64,000 bases of DNA. Source: JAAXGI01 sp965206975 (GTDB lineage: Bacteria; Gemmatimonadota; Gemmatimonadetes; Longimicrobiales; Gaopeijiaceae). A program made the translations under genes and the position numbers. The notes beneath the pieces are model-generated. The model ran no database searches. It saw only the letters and a program-made list of their open reading frames with translations, and was not told where the DNA came from. Location of the stretch: assembly GCA_965206975.1 (NCBI GenBank), contig OZ242253.1, positions 3,162,001 through 3,226,000 on the forward strand, given 5' to 3'. Positions 10,001-20,528 of the stretch are shown in pieces. Each line of letters begins with the position of its first letter. Positions within the stretch are counted from its first letter, which is position 1.

Positions 10001-10558
10001 AACGTGGGCGACACTGATCTGGCGTGGGCAATCCTTAATGGTGAAATGGACCGTAGCCTCGATCGCGTGAAGTCGCGCCTGACCGGGCTGAGTCCAGCCT
10101 TCGATTTCCTCAACAGTCGTGCCACAGGCCGTCTGATCCCCCGCGACTCTTCGTGTATCGCGACCCGCGAGAAATTGGACACGCTACTCGAAGACTACGG
10201 TAGACAACTCTGGGCCTGCCCAGCGTTCGACCCGGAGTCGCCCACACCGCTGGAACGGTCGGGCATACGGGAGGCGTTCGAGAAAGTGCAAGCTGCTTAT
10301 CCGTGGTCCGTCGGGCTTTTCCGTACGGCTGATCACGACGCGATCAAGGCCTCGAGGCGTACGGATCTTGTGTATACGCCCGCGTTGGTGGCCGTTTTGG
10401 TTGTCTCGGAGGATGCGGTCGGTCACGACCTGGCGCGCCGGATCAGGGGATCACGTTCCGATCACCCAAACTGGTTCGACCAAACGCTGGAACTCGCCCA
10501 GCAAATTGCCTTCGGCCTACGAGAGGCCGACTACATCCGAAGACAACTGGGGAAGTAA
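7034..10558 (+). CDS. druH: DruH-like protein of a Druantia type III-like system
   Basis: A 1174-residue protein in which I see no standard catalytic motif, signal peptide or membrane helix. Identification is contextual. It is followed after 7 bases by a ~2,090-residue DEAD/DEAH helicase with a DUF1998-like tail. This two-gene arrangement and these sizes match Druantia type III (DruH plus DruE); the E. coli DruH relatives (STY4851/ECs_52950 family) are about this size. In the family the pair gives anti-phage protection by an unknown mechanism. The ATG at 7034 (MKTAKTFLDGFFSARDLS) is the natural start. Codon use looks less uniformly GC-rich than the core genes nearby, in keeping with transfer. 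Confidence 0.6.
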   Translation: MKTAKTFLDGFFSARDLSLPNGQPLYRYRITPEEFADLERVLEWELRQKHFGHGHISLDAAKAFCLWASEWWHRNYDGGRWKWEPLVSAIGMPEFAPSGGQYHILRDLVTRGLRAWRRTIYRFGPSRGFLATIACEGGLPLKLILREGTHLRRYLKGVLEEFRLLGATGIPPRDLASRLRNQLPRAWRRDVVYELAGELIQAIWRLRAELSNGDTPIQELDGKRPGWRDELPLTVSDEVATILLNGLLVEAIEVARRARSSIRWNLYLAPVADGEWELRGSFDLPATISREALQALFGFESLDRVPPRFHLGVKTEKQAFRGLAQATEELINGGGRFRLELLPSAHTRQTEDLTGPRKLIARTYDAEYATDQFPGAPGLGQLAWVFAPMDPAGPPRTTCRLVGQSTVRVKDAWALLAVEAGTSVASDEGSLEPTGSVRNAGSWRVYRIRGKATIAEEDGSRAIVETNASAGDHDIEYFLTRPTTWFGGDAKIVFLGGPAVQRRRDGEFVERVPERDLEWRPDIPGGRWGAYSCAAVASGAIRGEGRLRHVTNNIVRHSISICVLPGEADIEIRPSSDPTTGEIRFSRFGGIVANVQPTPGLRATGYPEPDGFRLLLRASGDPPREVPIVVDWPEGGRMTPALPFPARRAGFAAPDGRRLRIGARVAEGSLPGVQAEVVTPGHADYVLRGEGPGSRGGTDGATGHQDLFVHEIPAVRYGHHLLDLGQVDREVSERLELADRLDATVRLRIADRGSGATLPGADIFVSRFDLGFRRAGNESIPLFTLDERSLEHVSRDDVTSLVVELLPLLEPDQSPVPLRPCSEGTWTLPPEPLAPGPYFICGRQGDQQRVRPLPLHLPQPQTRSGHPSRDPTTVAEAYTAAFAENHAFEDRLFRSVAGALVSDPGHEDWPLVFGYLGLESFLPMVFPLLRSLVRDPVACAMATARAGEADFSFLWERMEIFPFAWWQLPLPSWERAYLAYAEHCSKELQNVGDTDLAWAILNGEMDRSLDRVKSRLTGLSPAFDFLNSRATGRLIPRDSSCIATREKLDTLLEDYGRQLWACPAFDPESPTPLERSGIREAFEKVQAAYPWSVGLFRTADHDAIKASRRTDLVYTPALVAVLVVSEDAVGHDLARRIRGSRSDHPNWFDQTLELAQQIAFGLREADYIRRQLGK

Positions 10559-10565
10559 TCTTCGA

Positions 10566-13500
10566 ATGCCGCCGTCCCTTTCGGCTCGTTTTTTCGAACC
10601 CCTTGCCCGTGACCTAGTAGAGCGTTCTGCGAGCTCACTTCTAGGGATCTACGGACCCCGGACCGATCCTCTACGGACGTTCCTGTCAGAGGTTCTTCAG
10701 CAGCCCGCCGGACAGTCCGACAGCTTTCTCGCGGATCCGGTGTTCGAGGCGATCTTCGACTGGGAGATGGCGGACGTCACCATGTCCGACCTGGCCGAGA
10801 GGGGCTTCCTCACCGAGGCGCTGGTGACGGCGATGGACACCGAGGCGGATGACGATCGTCTCAAGGAATATGTGTTCCCGCGGAGCCGGCGACACCGTTC
10901 ACACCAATACCAGGCGTGGGAACATCTGAAGCGCCGGAACCCAAGATCCGTGCTCATCACCAGTGGAACCGGGTCGGGCAAGACGGAGGGATTCCTCGTC
11001 CCCATCCTGGACGACCTCGTCCGCAAGGCCGAACAGGAACGGCTTCGTGGCGTGCGAGCGCTCTTCCTCTATCCGCTCAATGCGCTGATCAATAGCCAGC
11101 GCGACCGGCTGAGTGCGTGGTCGCGTCCTTTCGACGGCAACATTCGCTACTGCTTGTACAAGGGCGACACCCCGGACAAGCTGTCGGCGGCGGAGACGAC
11201 ACGGCTTAACCCGGAGCTAGTGGAGGATCGGGAGACTCTGCGCGAGGATCCACCCCCCATTCTGGTCACGAACGCCACCATGCTGGAGTACATGCTGGTG
11301 CGGCTCGAGGACAAGCCGATCATCGATCAGTCGAAGGGTCTGCTGCGCTGGATCGTCCTCGACGAGGCGCACACGTATCAAGGCTCCCGCTCTGCGGAGA
11401 TCGCCCTGCTGCTACGGCGTGTGCTGTACGCGTTCGATGTCGCACCCTCGGAAGTCCGGTTCGTCGCTACCTCCGCCACGATTGGCGATGAAAGCGAGGA
11501 GAGCGGGGCACGCCTGCGGGACTTCCTCGCGGACCTGGGAGGCATTGCCCGAGACTCAGTCCGCGTCGTCCGTGGTGCGCGCAGTTCTCCCGATGTCCCC
11601 GCTGCAACCCCCGACCCGCGCGATGAGCCGCTTCCCTCCTTCGACGAACTCCGCCGCATGGAGCCGTCCGGGCGCGGTGCGAGACTGGCGTCCTCGGCGG
11701 TGGCCTTGCGGCTCCGCCGCGAACTACTTGCATCTGACGGCGTTCTGACCCTGGCACAGCTCACCAAGATTCGGTGCGATGCCGCGGGGGGCACGGCTGT
11801 CCCTGTGGGATCGGCCGAGGCACGCCGAGAGACCCTCGAGCTTATTGACATCGCTACGAGCGCGAAGGTCGATGGCGACTGGTTCCTGCGTGTCAGGAGC
11901 CACCTCTTTCACCGGACCCAAGGCGGCGTGTGGGCTTGCATCTCCAAGGATTGTCGGGGACGGAACGGGACCGCACTTGCCGCGTTCGAGTGGGCCTTTG
12001 GAAAGCTATTCTTCGAGCGCCGGGCGCGCTGCGACGAATGTGGCTCCCTCGTCCTCGCGATGGTTCTGTGCGCGGAATGCGGGAAGGAATATCTCGCGGG
12101 CCGGATGGTCCTTGAGGATCAAACCATCGTTCCTAGAGATGTCAGTGTCGTCGAGGAGACCGATGATGTGCCGGAGCTCGTCGACTACGACAACGACGAA
12201 CAGGACGACGATGACGGCGATGAACGTGGAGAGGGACTCGATCGGTATCTGGCCCATCCGACCACGCCCGATGTGCCGACGATCAACCTCGACCGAAGGA
12301 CTGGCCGGTGGGTTGCATCGGACGCGGATGCCGCGCTGGCGTTCGGAGAAGTGCTCCCGGCGTCATCCGGGCATCCTCGTTGTCCCGAGTGCCGAACGAG
12401 CCGCCGAGCCGACTGGTTGCTCAGGCCCCTGCGCGGGGGCGCACGCCTCATCCTCCGCAATACGGTCCCAATCCTACTCGACTATGCGCCGGAGCTAGCG
12501 CATCGAGGGCTCGAGCCGCTCCCGTCCGCCGGACGGCGGCTCCTCACCTTCACCGACAGCCGTCAGGGCACGGCCCGTTTCGCCCTCACAGCGCAGATCG
12601 ACTCCGAGCGCAATTACACGCGGGGGGCCATCTACCACCTGACGGCTGCCGCACGCACGGATCACGCCCCTGACCCGGCACGCATCCCCGAACTGACGGC
12701 GGAAATCGCGGAGCTCGATCGGCTGGAGTCAGAGAATCCCGCGATACAGAGGATCATCGCCGAGAAGAAGGCCGACTTGGCGATCCTGACCGTGCCCCGG
12801 TTGGGCTGCCGTCCGTGGAATGACGCGGTGGAGAAGCTGTCGCGGGAAACCGAGATATCGAAATGGTTGCCGGACCACTGGGGACATCTTCCGCTCGCCG
12901 ACTTGAAGCCGACCGAGCTGGCCGAGATCGCGCTCCTTCGAGAGTTTGCACGCCGCCCGAAACGCCAGACATCGCTCGAGACACTCGGTTTCGTCTCGGT
13001 GGAATATCCTGCTCTGCCAACCCGGCCAGAGTCACCCAGTCCTTGGCGAAGGCTCGGTTTGGATCCAACGGAATGGCGCAATTTCCTGAAGCTCATGTTA
13101 GACCACCTGGTTCGGGGACGCCGCTGCATCGAAGTGGAGGCCGCCTTCATCCCCTGGCTTGGCGTTCCCCACAGACCCACAGTATTGATTGGCCCGGATG
13201 CCGAGCGTTTCAAGGACGCGGTTCGGTGGCCCCTCGCTGCCGGCCCCACCCTTCGGTCACGGTTCGTTCAGCTCCTCGCGCGACTGCTGGAGGTGGACCT
13301 AGTGGCGAGTGCGGAGGCGCGTGCTGAAATCGACGCCTGTCTGCGGCTGGCGTGGCGCCAGGTAAGCGCAGTCTTGGCAACGAGCGGACGGGGACATCGC
13401 CTGAACTTCGGAGAGGGGACGTCTCTGCGCGAGGTGCGGGACGCGTGGCTCTGTCCGATCACGCGTCGTGTTCTGGACACCACCGTGATGGGACTGACGC

Positions 13501-16500
13501 CATACGTCGTGCCTGGCCTCCCCGGCACGGAACTCACGGCCACGCCGGTTCGGATGCCCCGCCTGACGACACCGTTCTGGCGGAAACCGATGGGAGACCC
13601 CTATAGCCGGGAGGAGATCGACGAAGTCATACGCGGCAATTCGGAGATAGTGGAGCTTGAGCGGCTCGGTGTCTGGCGGGGTTGGAGCCGGCGCATCTTC
13701 GAGCATGTCGACTATTTTCAGGTCGCGGAACACTCCGCCCAGTTGAGCGCGGACCGCCTCCGGGATCTCGAGGACCGGTTTCGGCGTGGGCGGGTGAACG
13801 TCCTCAGCTGCTCCACGACGATGGAGATGGGTGTCGACATTGGGGGACTGTCGGCGGTCGCGATGAACAACGCGCCTCCGAGTCCGGCCAACTACCTGCA
13901 GCGGGCCGGACGGGCAGGTCGCCGTGGCGAGTCGCGCGCGATTGCCCTAACGCTTTGCAACGCCACGGCACACGGCGAGCATGTGTTCCAGAACCCGCTT
14001 TGGCCGTTTAAAACACCTCTGCACGTGACCCGGGTCGGCCTCCACAGCGAGCGAATTGTACGCCGTCACGTCAACGCCCTCACGCTCACACGTTTCTTCG
14101 CAGACCACTTCCGCCAGCAGGAGTTTCACCGATTGTCAACGGGCTGGTTCTTCGAGCAGCGGGGCGAAGAGTCTTCCGTATGTGAGCAGTTTCGCAACTG
14201 GCTGAAGGTCGGCGCCCACAGTGATCCGTGGCTTGAAACGGGTTTGCGGCGACTGTTGCGCGGTTCCCCCTTGGATGGGACCGAGGTAGGCCGGTTGTTG
14301 GCGATGGTCTATGATCGCATCGCCGCCGCCGCTAGCGCGTGGGCGGCGGAGGTCGAACCATTGCGTCGGGAGCTGGATGGCCTCGGCAAACACCCGAACA
14401 CGGACCCGATTGTCCGCGCGATCGAACTTCAGCTGCGCCGCCTACGAGAGGAATATTTGTTGCGGGAGCTCGCTGTCCGGAATTTCCTCCCGGGCTACGG
14501 ATTCCCGACCCAGGTCGTCCCACTTGTCACGACCACGAGAGATGACTTGAAGCCGAGGCGAGGTGGCCGGTTCGCTGCCGGCGGCGACCGGGAGGACAAC
14601 TTCTCTCGTGCACGCCAGTACCCAACCCGCCACCTGTCCGCCGCGCTGCACGAGTACGGCCCAGGGGCAAACGTGATCCTCGACGGCCGCGTTCTCACGT
14701 CTTCCGGCCTCACCCTGAACTGGAAGATCCCCCCGACCGACGAAGCCGCACGGGAGATTCAAGCGCTCCGGCACTCTTGGCGCTGCAAGTACTGCGGGGC
14801 CGTGGGCACCGGGGTTCGCCGACGCGAGGTGTGTGAGTCCAGCTACTGCGCGGGACGTGAATCGCGACTGGAGGCGCACAGCTACATTGAGCCGGCCGGT
14901 TTCGCCGTGGACATCCGTGATTCGCTCAACAATGACCTGAGTCGCTTCGCCCGTGCTCCGACATCCCCGCCTCGTATCTCCACGGGCGGCGAACCGTGGC
15001 AGAGTCTCGCCGTATCCGCACTGGGTCGCTTCCGGTACAGCGCCTCCGGGCAGGTATTCCACTATGCCACAGGAGAGCACGGGCACGGATTCGCGATCTG
15101 CCTGCATTGCGGCCGCGCCGCGGCCGAACACGAAAAGGAGGGCGAACTCCCCAAACGGATGCGAGGCCACAAACCGCTCCGGGGCGGATCGACCGCCGGG
15201 CCGGACGACCTCTGCTCGGGGAACAAGGGCACCTACACGATCCGCCGCAACGAATGGCTCGGCGTCTCCCGCGAAACCGACGTCTTCGAGCTCCAATTGC
15301 GCCCGGTCCACCTCCCGCCCGTGATCGACGCGGACGCCGGCACTGACTTAAATCCGGGCATCGACGCCGTGGCTGGCTCCTCTATCGCTGTCGCGTTGCG
15401 CCAGGCTCTCGCCCAGAGGATCGGCGTAGAGGATCGCGAGATTGGTTGGGCGATCAAAGAGGCTAGAGTGGAGGAGACCGGCGCGAAGAACGTGTCAATT
15501 CTCCTCTACGACCACGCGACCGGCGGCGCGGGCTTCGTCGCGCAAGCCTCTGAACACCTACCTGCGTTGCTGCGTCGGGCACGCCAGACCCTAGATTGTA
15601 CGCGGCGCTGTGACAGGGCCTGTCACGCCTGCCTCCTCTCATATGACACGCATCACGACGTGGACCGTTTGGACCGCCATCGTGCACGCGACATCCTGAG
15701 CGACTCCTTCCTGGCGGCGCTCGACCTCCCGGTCGAGGAACAGCTGTTCGGCCCGGAGACCCGGTTCGAGTTTGAACCGGTCACCCTCGCGGTTCGCCGG
15801 GAACTTCGCCCCACCGACACTGTGCGCTTCCACTTGGGCGGCGAGGAAGCCCGGTGGTCCCTTCGCGACTGGACGCTCACCCGCGACCTCATCCGCTGGA
15901 CCGAAGAGGGCGGCCGCGTGGAGCTGGTCCTCCCGCACAATGTTGACGGGGTTCCCCGCGGAGAACGCCTGCAACTCGCGCTCTGGGGACGGACCCTTGG
16001 CGTGCGGCTGCTCCGCAGCCATGCTTTCCAGCTTGGGCGAGCCGTCCTCGCGGAACTATACTCGCCGGCCCGGACGATGACGTTCGCTGCGCAAACGACC
16101 GAGGCGCTGATCCCGGGACCGAACTGGGGCATCTCCGGAGAAAGCGCCCATGTGGTCAGGGGATACTCCACGGAAGCTCCCGCCACTTTGGATCCAGTAG
16201 AGCCATCGCAACTGGAGGCCCCGCCGCCCGGCCAAGCTGTCAGCCTGGCCCTTGGCGACCATCTCCGCACGCCGATCGAACTCCTCGGCCCAGCATTCTG
16301 GCAAGCGATCCGCGCAGCCTCCCCCGTCCTCTCAGAGCGCCTTGACGCTGGCCTGCCGATCCGGGCCGTACTTTATCAGGACCACTACGTTCGCTCCCCG
16401 CTGGTGGCCCGCATCCTCTTGGAGGCGTTAGCCGAACTCGCCAAAGGCGCTGGCGACGGCTCGCGGCACTCCCGCTATCGAATCATCACAACGCCCCCGA

Positions 16501-16844
16501 ACAAGCAGACCTCGCCCGGCCGACAAGTCCAACATGATTGGACCTTGGCCCAAGAGGCGAAGAAGACCATCGAGCACTTGTTTCGCGCCAAGTCGATGTC
16601 GGTCGAAGCAGACCTCCGCCACGCCAAGCGCGTTCCCCACGACCGCAAACTGGAGATTACGTGGAACGACGGCACCCGCTGGCGCTGCCAACTTGACCAC
16701 GGATTCGGCTTCCTCCGCGTCGCTCGCGCCGTGCCGCACCCCTTCGAAGCCTCACCGCAACGGCAGGCGAAAGCGCTCGCCGCCGCCCGGTTCGACGTAG
16801 AGGCAAAGGGCCCGGGCCTCACTTACGTCTTCGGCCTCGAGTAG
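10566..16844 (+). CDS. druE: DruE-like giant DEAD/DEAH-box helicase with DUF1998-type C-terminus
   Basis: A 2,092-residue SF2 helicase. From the ATG at 10566, Walker A is SGTGSGKT at about residues 133-140 and the DEAH box LDEAHTYQGS is at about 265-274. Helicase C motifs include TTMEMGVDIGGLSAVAMNN and LQRAGRAGRRGES. Two Cys-rich clusters (CDECGSLVLAMVLCAECG; CKYCGAVGTG) suggest zinc sites. The DUF1998-like end contains CDRACHACLLSYDTHHDVDR. A very acidic linker (DNDEQDDDDGDER) lies near residue 540. Size, DUF1998-like tail and coupling to the upstream 1174-aa gene match DruE of Druantia; DISARM DrmA and MrfA-type helicases are related but shorter. It presumably acts on invading DNA together with the upstream protein. 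Confidence 0.75.
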   Translation: MPPSLSARFFEPLARDLVERSASSLLGIYGPRTDPLRTFLSEVLQQPAGQSDSFLADPVFEAIFDWEMADVTMSDLAERGFLTEALVTAMDTEADDDRLKEYVFPRSRRHRSHQYQAWEHLKRRNPRSVLITSGTGSGKTEGFLVPILDDLVRKAEQERLRGVRALFLYPLNALINSQRDRLSAWSRPFDGNIRYCLYKGDTPDKLSAAETTRLNPELVEDRETLREDPPPILVTNATMLEYMLVRLEDKPIIDQSKGLLRWIVLDEAHTYQGSRSAEIALLLRRVLYAFDVAPSEVRFVATSATIGDESEESGARLRDFLADLGGIARDSVRVVRGARSSPDVPAATPDPRDEPLPSFDELRRMEPSGRGARLASSAVALRLRRELLASDGVLTLAQLTKIRCDAAGGTAVPVGSAEARRETLELIDIATSAKVDGDWFLRVRSHLFHRTQGGVWACISKDCRGRNGTALAAFEWAFGKLFFERRARCDECGSLVLAMVLCAECGKEYLAGRMVLEDQTIVPRDVSVVEETDDVPELVDYDNDEQDDDDGDERGEGLDRYLAHPTTPDVPTINLDRRTGRWVASDADAALAFGEVLPASSGHPRCPECRTSRRADWLLRPLRGGARLILRNTVPILLDYAPELAHRGLEPLPSAGRRLLTFTDSRQGTARFALTAQIDSERNYTRGAIYHLTAAARTDHAPDPARIPELTAEIAELDRLESENPAIQRIIAEKKADLAILTVPRLGCRPWNDAVEKLSRETEISKWLPDHWGHLPLADLKPTELAEIALLREFARRPKRQTSLETLGFVSVEYPALPTRPESPSPWRRLGLDPTEWRNFLKLMLDHLVRGRRCIEVEAAFIPWLGVPHRPTVLIGPDAERFKDAVRWPLAAGPTLRSRFVQLLARLLEVDLVASAEARAEIDACLRLAWRQVSAVLATSGRGHRLNFGEGTSLREVRDAWLCPITRRVLDTTVMGLTPYVVPGLPGTELTATPVRMPRLTTPFWRKPMGDPYSREEIDEVIRGNSEIVELERLGVWRGWSRRIFEHVDYFQVAEHSAQLSADRLRDLEDRFRRGRVNVLSCSTTMEMGVDIGGLSAVAMNNAPPSPANYLQRAGRAGRRGESRAIALTLCNATAHGEHVFQNPLWPFKTPLHVTRVGLHSERIVRRHVNALTLTRFFADHFRQQEFHRLSTGWFFEQRGEESSVCEQFRNWLKVGAHSDPWLETGLRRLLRGSPLDGTEVGRLLAMVYDRIAAAASAWAAEVEPLRRELDGLGKHPNTDPIVRAIELQLRRLREEYLLRELAVRNFLPGYGFPTQVVPLVTTTRDDLKPRRGGRFAAGGDREDNFSRARQYPTRHLSAALHEYGPGANVILDGRVLTSSGLTLNWKIPPTDEAAREIQALRHSWRCKYCGAVGTGVRRREVCESSYCAGRESRLEAHSYIEPAGFAVDIRDSLNNDLSRFARAPTSPPRISTGGEPWQSLAVSALGRFRYSASGQVFHYATGEHGHGFAICLHCGRAAAEHEKEGELPKRMRGHKPLRGGSTAGPDDLCSGNKGTYTIRRNEWLGVSRETDVFELQLRPVHLPPVIDADAGTDLNPGIDAVAGSSIAVALRQALAQRIGVEDREIGWAIKEARVEETGAKNVSILLYDHATGGAGFVAQASEHLPALLRRARQTLDCTRRCDRACHACLLSYDTHHDVDRLDRHRARDILSDSFLAALDLPVEEQLFGPETRFEFEPVTLAVRRELRPTDTVRFHLGGEEARWSLRDWTLTRDLIRWTEEGGRVELVLPHNVDGVPRGERLQLALWGRTLGVRLLRSHAFQLGRAVLAELYSPARTMTFAAQTTEALIPGPNWGISGESAHVVRGYSTEAPATLDPVEPSQLEAPPPGQAVSLALGDHLRTPIELLGPAFWQAIRAASPVLSERLDAGLPIRAVLYQDHYVRSPLVARILLEALAELAKGAGDGSRHSRYRIITTPPNKQTSPGRQVQHDWTLAQEAKKTIEHLFRAKSMSVEADLRHAKRVPHDRKLEITWNDGTRWRCQLDHGFGFLRVARAVPHPFEASPQRQAKALAAARFDVEAKGPGLTYVFGLE

Positions 16845-17005
16845 CGCCGGCATCCTACCGACCGAGTTGCGGTATCAGCTTCAACCCGCGGCGGCGCCAA
16901 CTCCAAGTCCACGCCGTTGGTTGGCCCGAAGTGGGAACGGATGATCCTCGTGACATCTCGGCAGGTCGGCGTGCGCCCGGTGGCCCTTCGCAGGGTCTGC
17001 CGCAC
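16823..17005 (-). CDS. possible small hypothetical protein or gene remnant
   Basis: A 60-codon minus-strand frame from a GTG at 17005, including the non-random stretch TPTCRDVTRIIRSHFGPTNG and ending 22 bases inside the 3' end of the giant helicase gene. The protein composition looks more gene-like than the other frames here. The frame continues upstream for 12 codons to a stop without an ATG, so it could be the tail of a truncated gene. No function is assigned. The rest of 16845-17211 shows nothing else I can support. Confidence 0.3.
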   Translation of the reverse strand: MRQTLRRATGRTPTCRDVTRIIRSHFGPTNGVDLELAPPRVEADTATRSVGCRRYSRPKT

Positions 17006-17211
17006 TTCCTCGCCGTTGTCAGGCGCCTCGGGCGCCGGCTACCTTCCCGCCGCTGGCCGTTCCGCCGTGCCGGCGCCCTCTGGAGCGGCTTCGGCAGGCC
17101 GGCACCCGCTCCCGGCGGATCACCCGCGCGGACGCAGCTACCACGGGGCCCCATGACGAGCCACACCGGGATATCGGCCGTCGTTCCGGCCGCGGGTTCA
17201 CTGAGCGAAGG

Positions 17212-18368
17212 ATGTCCGAACCCCGGTTTCGGCCGGAGCAGCGGTCCCGACCGGCCGCGCGACCCCGGCCGTGTACTCCGGTGAATCGCGATCTGCTTGG
17301 CCGCGTGGCCAGGATGCTCGACGAGGGGAGCCCCTACGCCGTCGCCACGATCGTGCGTTGCGAACGCCCCACTTCGGGCAAACCCGGCAACACCGCGATC
17401 ATCACCCCCGACGGGGTCATGCACGGATGGATCGGGGGAAACTGCACGCAGTCGGAGGTGGTCCGGCACGCCCTCGAAGCGCTCGAGGCCGGAGAGCCAA
17501 GGCTCCTCGCATGCGGGTCGTCGGGAAACCGCCCCGACGACCTGGTCCACGTCCCGATGTCCTGCACGAGCGGAGGCAACGTGGAGATACACATCAACCC
17601 GGTTCTCCCGCCGCCCGAGCTCCTCGTGGTCGGTGCCTCACCGGTCGGCCACGCCCTCCTCCGCCTCGGTGGGGTCGTGGGCTACGCGACGGTGGCCGGC
17701 ACATCGGCCGACGCGGCCATGGCGGCGGCGGCGGGGAGCACCGTGGACGATCTGGCCCGGGCCGCCGAGCGGTACGCGGGCCGGCCCCCGGGCGCGAGGC
17801 TCTTCGCCGTGGTGGCTACCATGGGAGAAAGCGACGAGCAGGCGCTCTGCCATCTGGTTTCCGCCCGCCCCGACTACTTGGGAGTCGTGGCTTCGCAGAA
17901 GCGGATGGAGCACGTGCGGAGCGTGCTGGCGGCGCAGGGCGTGAGCGAGCGCGACCTCGGTTCGGTGCACGGACCCGCGGGTCTCGACATCGGAGCCGCG
18001 ACCCCGGAGGAGATCGCCGTGAGCATCCTCGCAGAGATCGTGGAGCGGGGAGCCCGCCCCGCCCCGGAGCCGGCGGGTGCGGGTGATGAGGCCCCTCCTG
18101 CAGCGGCCGAGGCCGGGGAGCACGTCGTGGCCGGCCCGCCCCGGGAGGCGGCGACCGCGGGGTGGGCAACCGATCCCGTTTGCGGGATGACCGTGCCCAT
18201 GGCCGGGTCGTCGTCGTCGGTGTTCGAGGGCGAGCCCGTCTACTTCTGCTGCGACGGCTGCCGGAGCCGCTTCGAGGCGACGCCCGATCTCTTCCTCGAG
18301 AAGCGGAGCACTTCGGACACCCTCCAGGCGGCACGCGAGGGCTCGTCCGGTCCTGCCGAGCCACAAGG

Positions 18369-18372
<4 letters not shown>
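17212..18372 (+). CDS. XdhC/CoxF-type maturation factor fused to a YHS domain
   Basis: XdhC/CoxI/CoxF proteins bind molybdenum cofactor and help load or sulfurate molybdenum hydroxylases. The N-terminal half has the XdhC motif GGNCTQSEVVRHALEALE. The middle carries the Rossmann-like XdhC C domain (ELLVVGASPVGHALLRLGG and DYLGVVASQKRMEHVRSVL). After an Ala/Pro linker, residues ~320-365 form a YHS domain: DPVCGMTVPM, then FEGEPVYFCCDGCRSRFEA. The YHS fusion suggests metal handling coupled to cofactor insertion. It is first in the cox operon; the next gene starts in its stop codon (GTGA overlap). The ATG at 17212 was taken; a GTG at 17281 is possible. Confidence 0.85.
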
Positions 18373-19247
<875 letters not shown>

Positions 19248-19281
19248 CCATGGATCCCGACCGCTCTCCCACTGACGTCAG

Positions 19282-20508
19282 TTGGTAGGAACAGTGCCCC
19301 GGGACGGGACGGGGAGAACGGTTCCCCGGGCAGGCGTCGAGACTCGGAGGACCGGTCACGCAGACCTCGTAGATCACCTCGCCCGCTTCGCCGGCGAGCT
19401 CCGCCGCCGCGGGGTTCCGGTGGGCCTCCGCGACGAGATCGACGCGGCTGCCGCCCTTCCCTTCATCGACATGTCGGATCCGGATGAGGTGCGGATCTCG
19501 CTCCGGACGACCCTCAAGGTCCCACGTCGCTGGTGGACCGCATTCGACGCCGCGTTCGACGCGATGTGGCGCTCCGCCGCGCGCCCGGGCCCGGTCGGGA
19601 GCGGCCGCCGGGACGGGCGAAGCCTCCCCCGGCGCTGGAGAGGCGACAAGCCGGGCGTGCCGCCGCTCCTTCGCATCCGGAGGCAGATGGACCCCGCGGC
19701 AGGCGCAGCCGGCGCCGAGGAGGAGGAGGCCGAGGGCGGCCGCCCCGGATACAGCCCGCGCGCGCTTCTCCGGCGGAAGGCGTTCGACGAGTGCACGGAG
19801 GAGGACCTCCTCGAGATGGAGCGCCTCCTCGCGCGCCTCGCGCGCCGGATCGCCGTCCGCCGGAGCCGCCGCCTCGTGCCGTCCGGCAAGGGTCCGCTCA
19901 TCGACCTCCGCCGGAGCTTCCGGCGCTCCCTCGCCCACGGCGGCGAATGGATCGACCTCGCGCGGCGCGAACGGGCCGTCGAACTGCCCCGCCTCGTCGT
20001 GCTCTGCGACACGAGCGGATCCATGGACGCCTACTCGCGCTTCCTTCTCACATTCGTGCTCTCGCTCCGCGCGGTGACGGGGCGCGTCGAGACCTTCGCG
20101 TTCAACACCTCGCTGACACGGCTCACCCCGTGGATCACGAGCGGGAACGCGACCGCGACGCTCGAGCGGCTCGCCCGGAACGTGGAGGACTGGTCCGGCG
20201 GCACCCGCATCGGGGAATGCCTCCTCGCCTTCGCCGCCGACCACCTGCACACGACCGTACGCTCGGACACCACGGTGCTCGTCCTGAGCGACGGCCTCGA
20301 CCGGGGGGACACGGAGTCTCTCGAGACCGCGCTTCTGGCGATTCGGCGGCGCGCCCGGCAGGTTGTCTGGCTGAACCCGCTCATGGGCGACCCGCGCTAC
20401 CGTCCCGAGGCACGGGGAATGAGGGCCGCGCTGCCGCACGTGGACCGGCTCGTGCCGGCCCACGACCTGGAGTCGCTCGAGGCGCTACTGCCCCTTCTCA
20501 CTGGCTGA
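19282..20508 (+). CDS. coxE: CoxE-type VWA-domain protein
   Basis: The C-terminal half has a von Willebrand A fold with the MIDAS motif LCDTSGSMDAYSRFLL, then TFAFNTSLTRLTPW and TTVLVLSDGLDRGD. This is the CoxE family (VWA-CoxE), the usual partner of MoxR-type CoxD ATPases in copper/sulfur insertion into CO dehydrogenase. The N-terminal half is Arg/Ala-rich with an acidic patch (AEEEEAEGG). The start is uncertain: the frame opens with TTG at 19282, and several GTG codons follow before the conserved HADLVDHLARFAGELRRRG. Confidence 0.85.
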   Translation: MVGTVPRDGTGRTVPRAGVETRRTGHADLVDHLARFAGELRRRGVPVGLRDEIDAAAALPFIDMSDPDEVRISLRTTLKVPRRWWTAFDAAFDAMWRSAARPGPVGSGRRDGRSLPRRWRGDKPGVPPLLRIRRQMDPAAGAAGAEEEEAEGGRPGYSPRALLRRKAFDECTEEDLLEMERLLARLARRIAVRRSRRLVPSGKGPLIDLRRSFRRSLAHGGEWIDLARRERAVELPRLVVLCDTSGSMDAYSRFLLTFVLSLRAVTGRVETFAFNTSLTRLTPWITSGNATATLERLARNVEDWSGGTRIGECLLAFAADHLHTTVRSDTTVLVLSDGLDRGDTESLETALLAIRRRARQVVWLNPLMGDPRYRPEARGMRAALPHVDRLVPAHDLESLEALLPLLTG

Positions 20509-20528
20509 CGCCAACCGAAGGAAACCGC

